This document shows, in pieces, positions 5,180 to 5,797 of a stretch of 5,797 nucleotides of DNA (position 1 is its first letter; each line of letters begins with the position of its first letter). A model generated the notes under the pieces. That model worked only from the letters and a program-made list of their open reading frames with translations, was not told where the DNA came from and searched no databases. A program made the position numbers and the translations under genes. This DNA is from Deltaproteobacteria bacterium (lineage in GTDB: Bacteria; Myxococcota_A; Polyangia; Polyangiales; Ga0077539). The DNA is taken from positions 1 through 5,797 of the forward strand of contig CANMAT010000293.1 of the NCBI GenBank assembly GCA_947494865.1. Reading direction: 5' to 3'.

Positions 5180-5797
5180 GGTTCACCTCGGAGTGCTGCC
5201 GCGCGAACGCGTCGGCCACCTCGCCCGGCGCAAACACGCTGCGCCACGCCTCGGACACCGCGGGCTCCGGCGCCGCGAGGGCGCGCTCCACCGTCGCCTC
5301 GATGATCTCCGTGGCCGTCGCGGTCACCCGCTCGACGCGCGCGGCGTCGAGGAGCCCCAGCGCCGTGAGCCTCGCCTCGAAGCGCGGCAGCGGGTCCATC
5401 GTGAGAAAGCGCTCGCGCTCGGCCTGCGGAATGAGCTCGTACGAGCCGTCGCCCTCGGCGTGGCCGCGCATGCGCGGGAGCATGCACTCGAGCAGCGTGC
5501 CCCCTTGGCCCTCGCGCGCGCGCTCCACCGCGCGCGTCATGGCCGCCCACACGGCTTCGAAGTCGGTGCCGTCGACGGTCTCGCCCGCGATGCCGTAGCC
5601 CGCCGCGCGGTCCGACAGCTTCGCGCACGCGTACTGCTCGTCGAGCGCGGTACTGAAAGCGTACTGGTTGTTCTCCACCACGAGAATCATCGGGAGCTTC
5701 ATGACGCCCACCAGGTTGAGCGCCTCGTGGAAGTCGCCCTGCGAGGTGGCGCCCTCGCCGATGAAGCCCAGCACCGCGGCCTTCGTGCCGTCTTGCA
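5172..5797 (-). CDS. 2-oxo acid dehydrogenase E1 component, alpha subunit (5' truncated by window edge)
   Basis: C-terminal part (about 207 residues) of the E1 alpha subunit, which supplies the Mg-thiamine-diphosphate-binding half of the active site shared with E1 beta. The frame continues past the right edge: codons before the GTG at 5774 read QDGTKAA, so that GTG is an internal Val. The thiamine-diphosphate motif is visible as GEGATSQGDFHEALN, starting at 5759, and about 26 residues later ENNQYAFST. The usual GDG is GEG, a conservative change of a metal ligand also known from branched-chain E1 alpha proteins such as the human one. Further on come YGIAGETVDGTDF and the active-site loop block RMRGHAEGDGSYELIP, matching the family's R-x-x-GH segment. 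The helical C-terminal tail MDPLPRFEARLTALGLLD is typical. It overlaps E1 beta by 8 bases. The GEG resembles branched-chain enzymes, but this alone does not fix the substrate. Confidence 0.93.
   Translation of the reverse strand, partial: QDGTKAAVLGFIGEGATSQGDFHEALNLVGVMKLPMILVVENNQYAFSTALDEQYACAKLSDRAAGYGIAGETVDGTDFEAVWAAMTRAVERAREGQGGTLLECMLPRMRGHAEGDGSYELIPQAERERFLTMDPLPRFEARLTALGLLDAARVERVTATATEIIEATVERALAAPEPAVSEAWRSVFAPGEVADAFARQHSEVNHG
5184..5189 (-). promoter_or_regulatory. Ribosome binding site for E1 beta
   Basis: On the - strand GAGGTG lies 4 bases before the ATG at 5179 (6 bases from its GAGG core), inside the last codons of the E1 alpha gene. It fits the coupled alpha-beta arrangement. 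Confidence 0.65.

Noticed and set aside
4334..5305. 323-codon + strand frame opposite E1 beta
   Set aside because: Antisense shadow of a gene with unmistakable E1 beta motifs along its whole length.
5751..5759. GEG in E1 alpha as an inactivating mutation
   Set aside because: Asp to Glu is conservative, is found in active branched-chain E1 enzymes, and the rest of the active-site blocks are intact.

Overview
The window is very G+C-rich, with strongly G/C-biased third codon positions, and is almost entirely coding. It comes from a bacterium. The codon bias, the exported cysteine-rich protein of a style I associate with Polyangia-type Myxococcota, and the gene complement suggest a myxobacterium. 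That taxonomic call is inference; an alignment would settle it.

Layout: two gene blocks converge near position 2950. On the + strand (1-2939) lies the 3' part of an ABC importer operon of the nucleoside/simple-sugar type (BmpA-NupABC / YufNOPQ-like). It holds the C-terminal half of a double ATPase, cut by the left window edge, then two different membrane permeases. All three genes overlap by ATGA, each internal start has a strong Shine-Dalgarno sequence, and they are almost certainly translationally coupled. The substrate-binding lipoprotein expected for such a system is not in the window.

On the - strand (5797 down to 2966), read in transcription order, are the E1 alpha subunit (cut by the right edge) and the E1 beta subunit of a thiamine-diphosphate-dependent 2-oxo acid dehydrogenase. 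A 404-residue exported cysteine-rich protein follows only 24 bases downstream of E1 beta. E1 alpha and E1 beta overlap by 8 bases. The enzyme's E2 and E3 components do not follow E1 beta in this window.

The most unusual object is the cysteine-rich protein (2966-4180). Its centre is a strict four-residue C-x-[G/A]-x repeat: two blocks of exactly 11 cysteines, all four residues apart, joined by an 8-residue linker. Less biased domains flank it on both sides. I do not recognise a function. The convergent 26-base gap, together with the end of the permease gene, can form an imperfect stem-loop that may act as a transcription end point. No RNA genes, mobile elements, CRISPR arrays or integration sites were seen, and no stretch longer than 26 bases lacks a gene.
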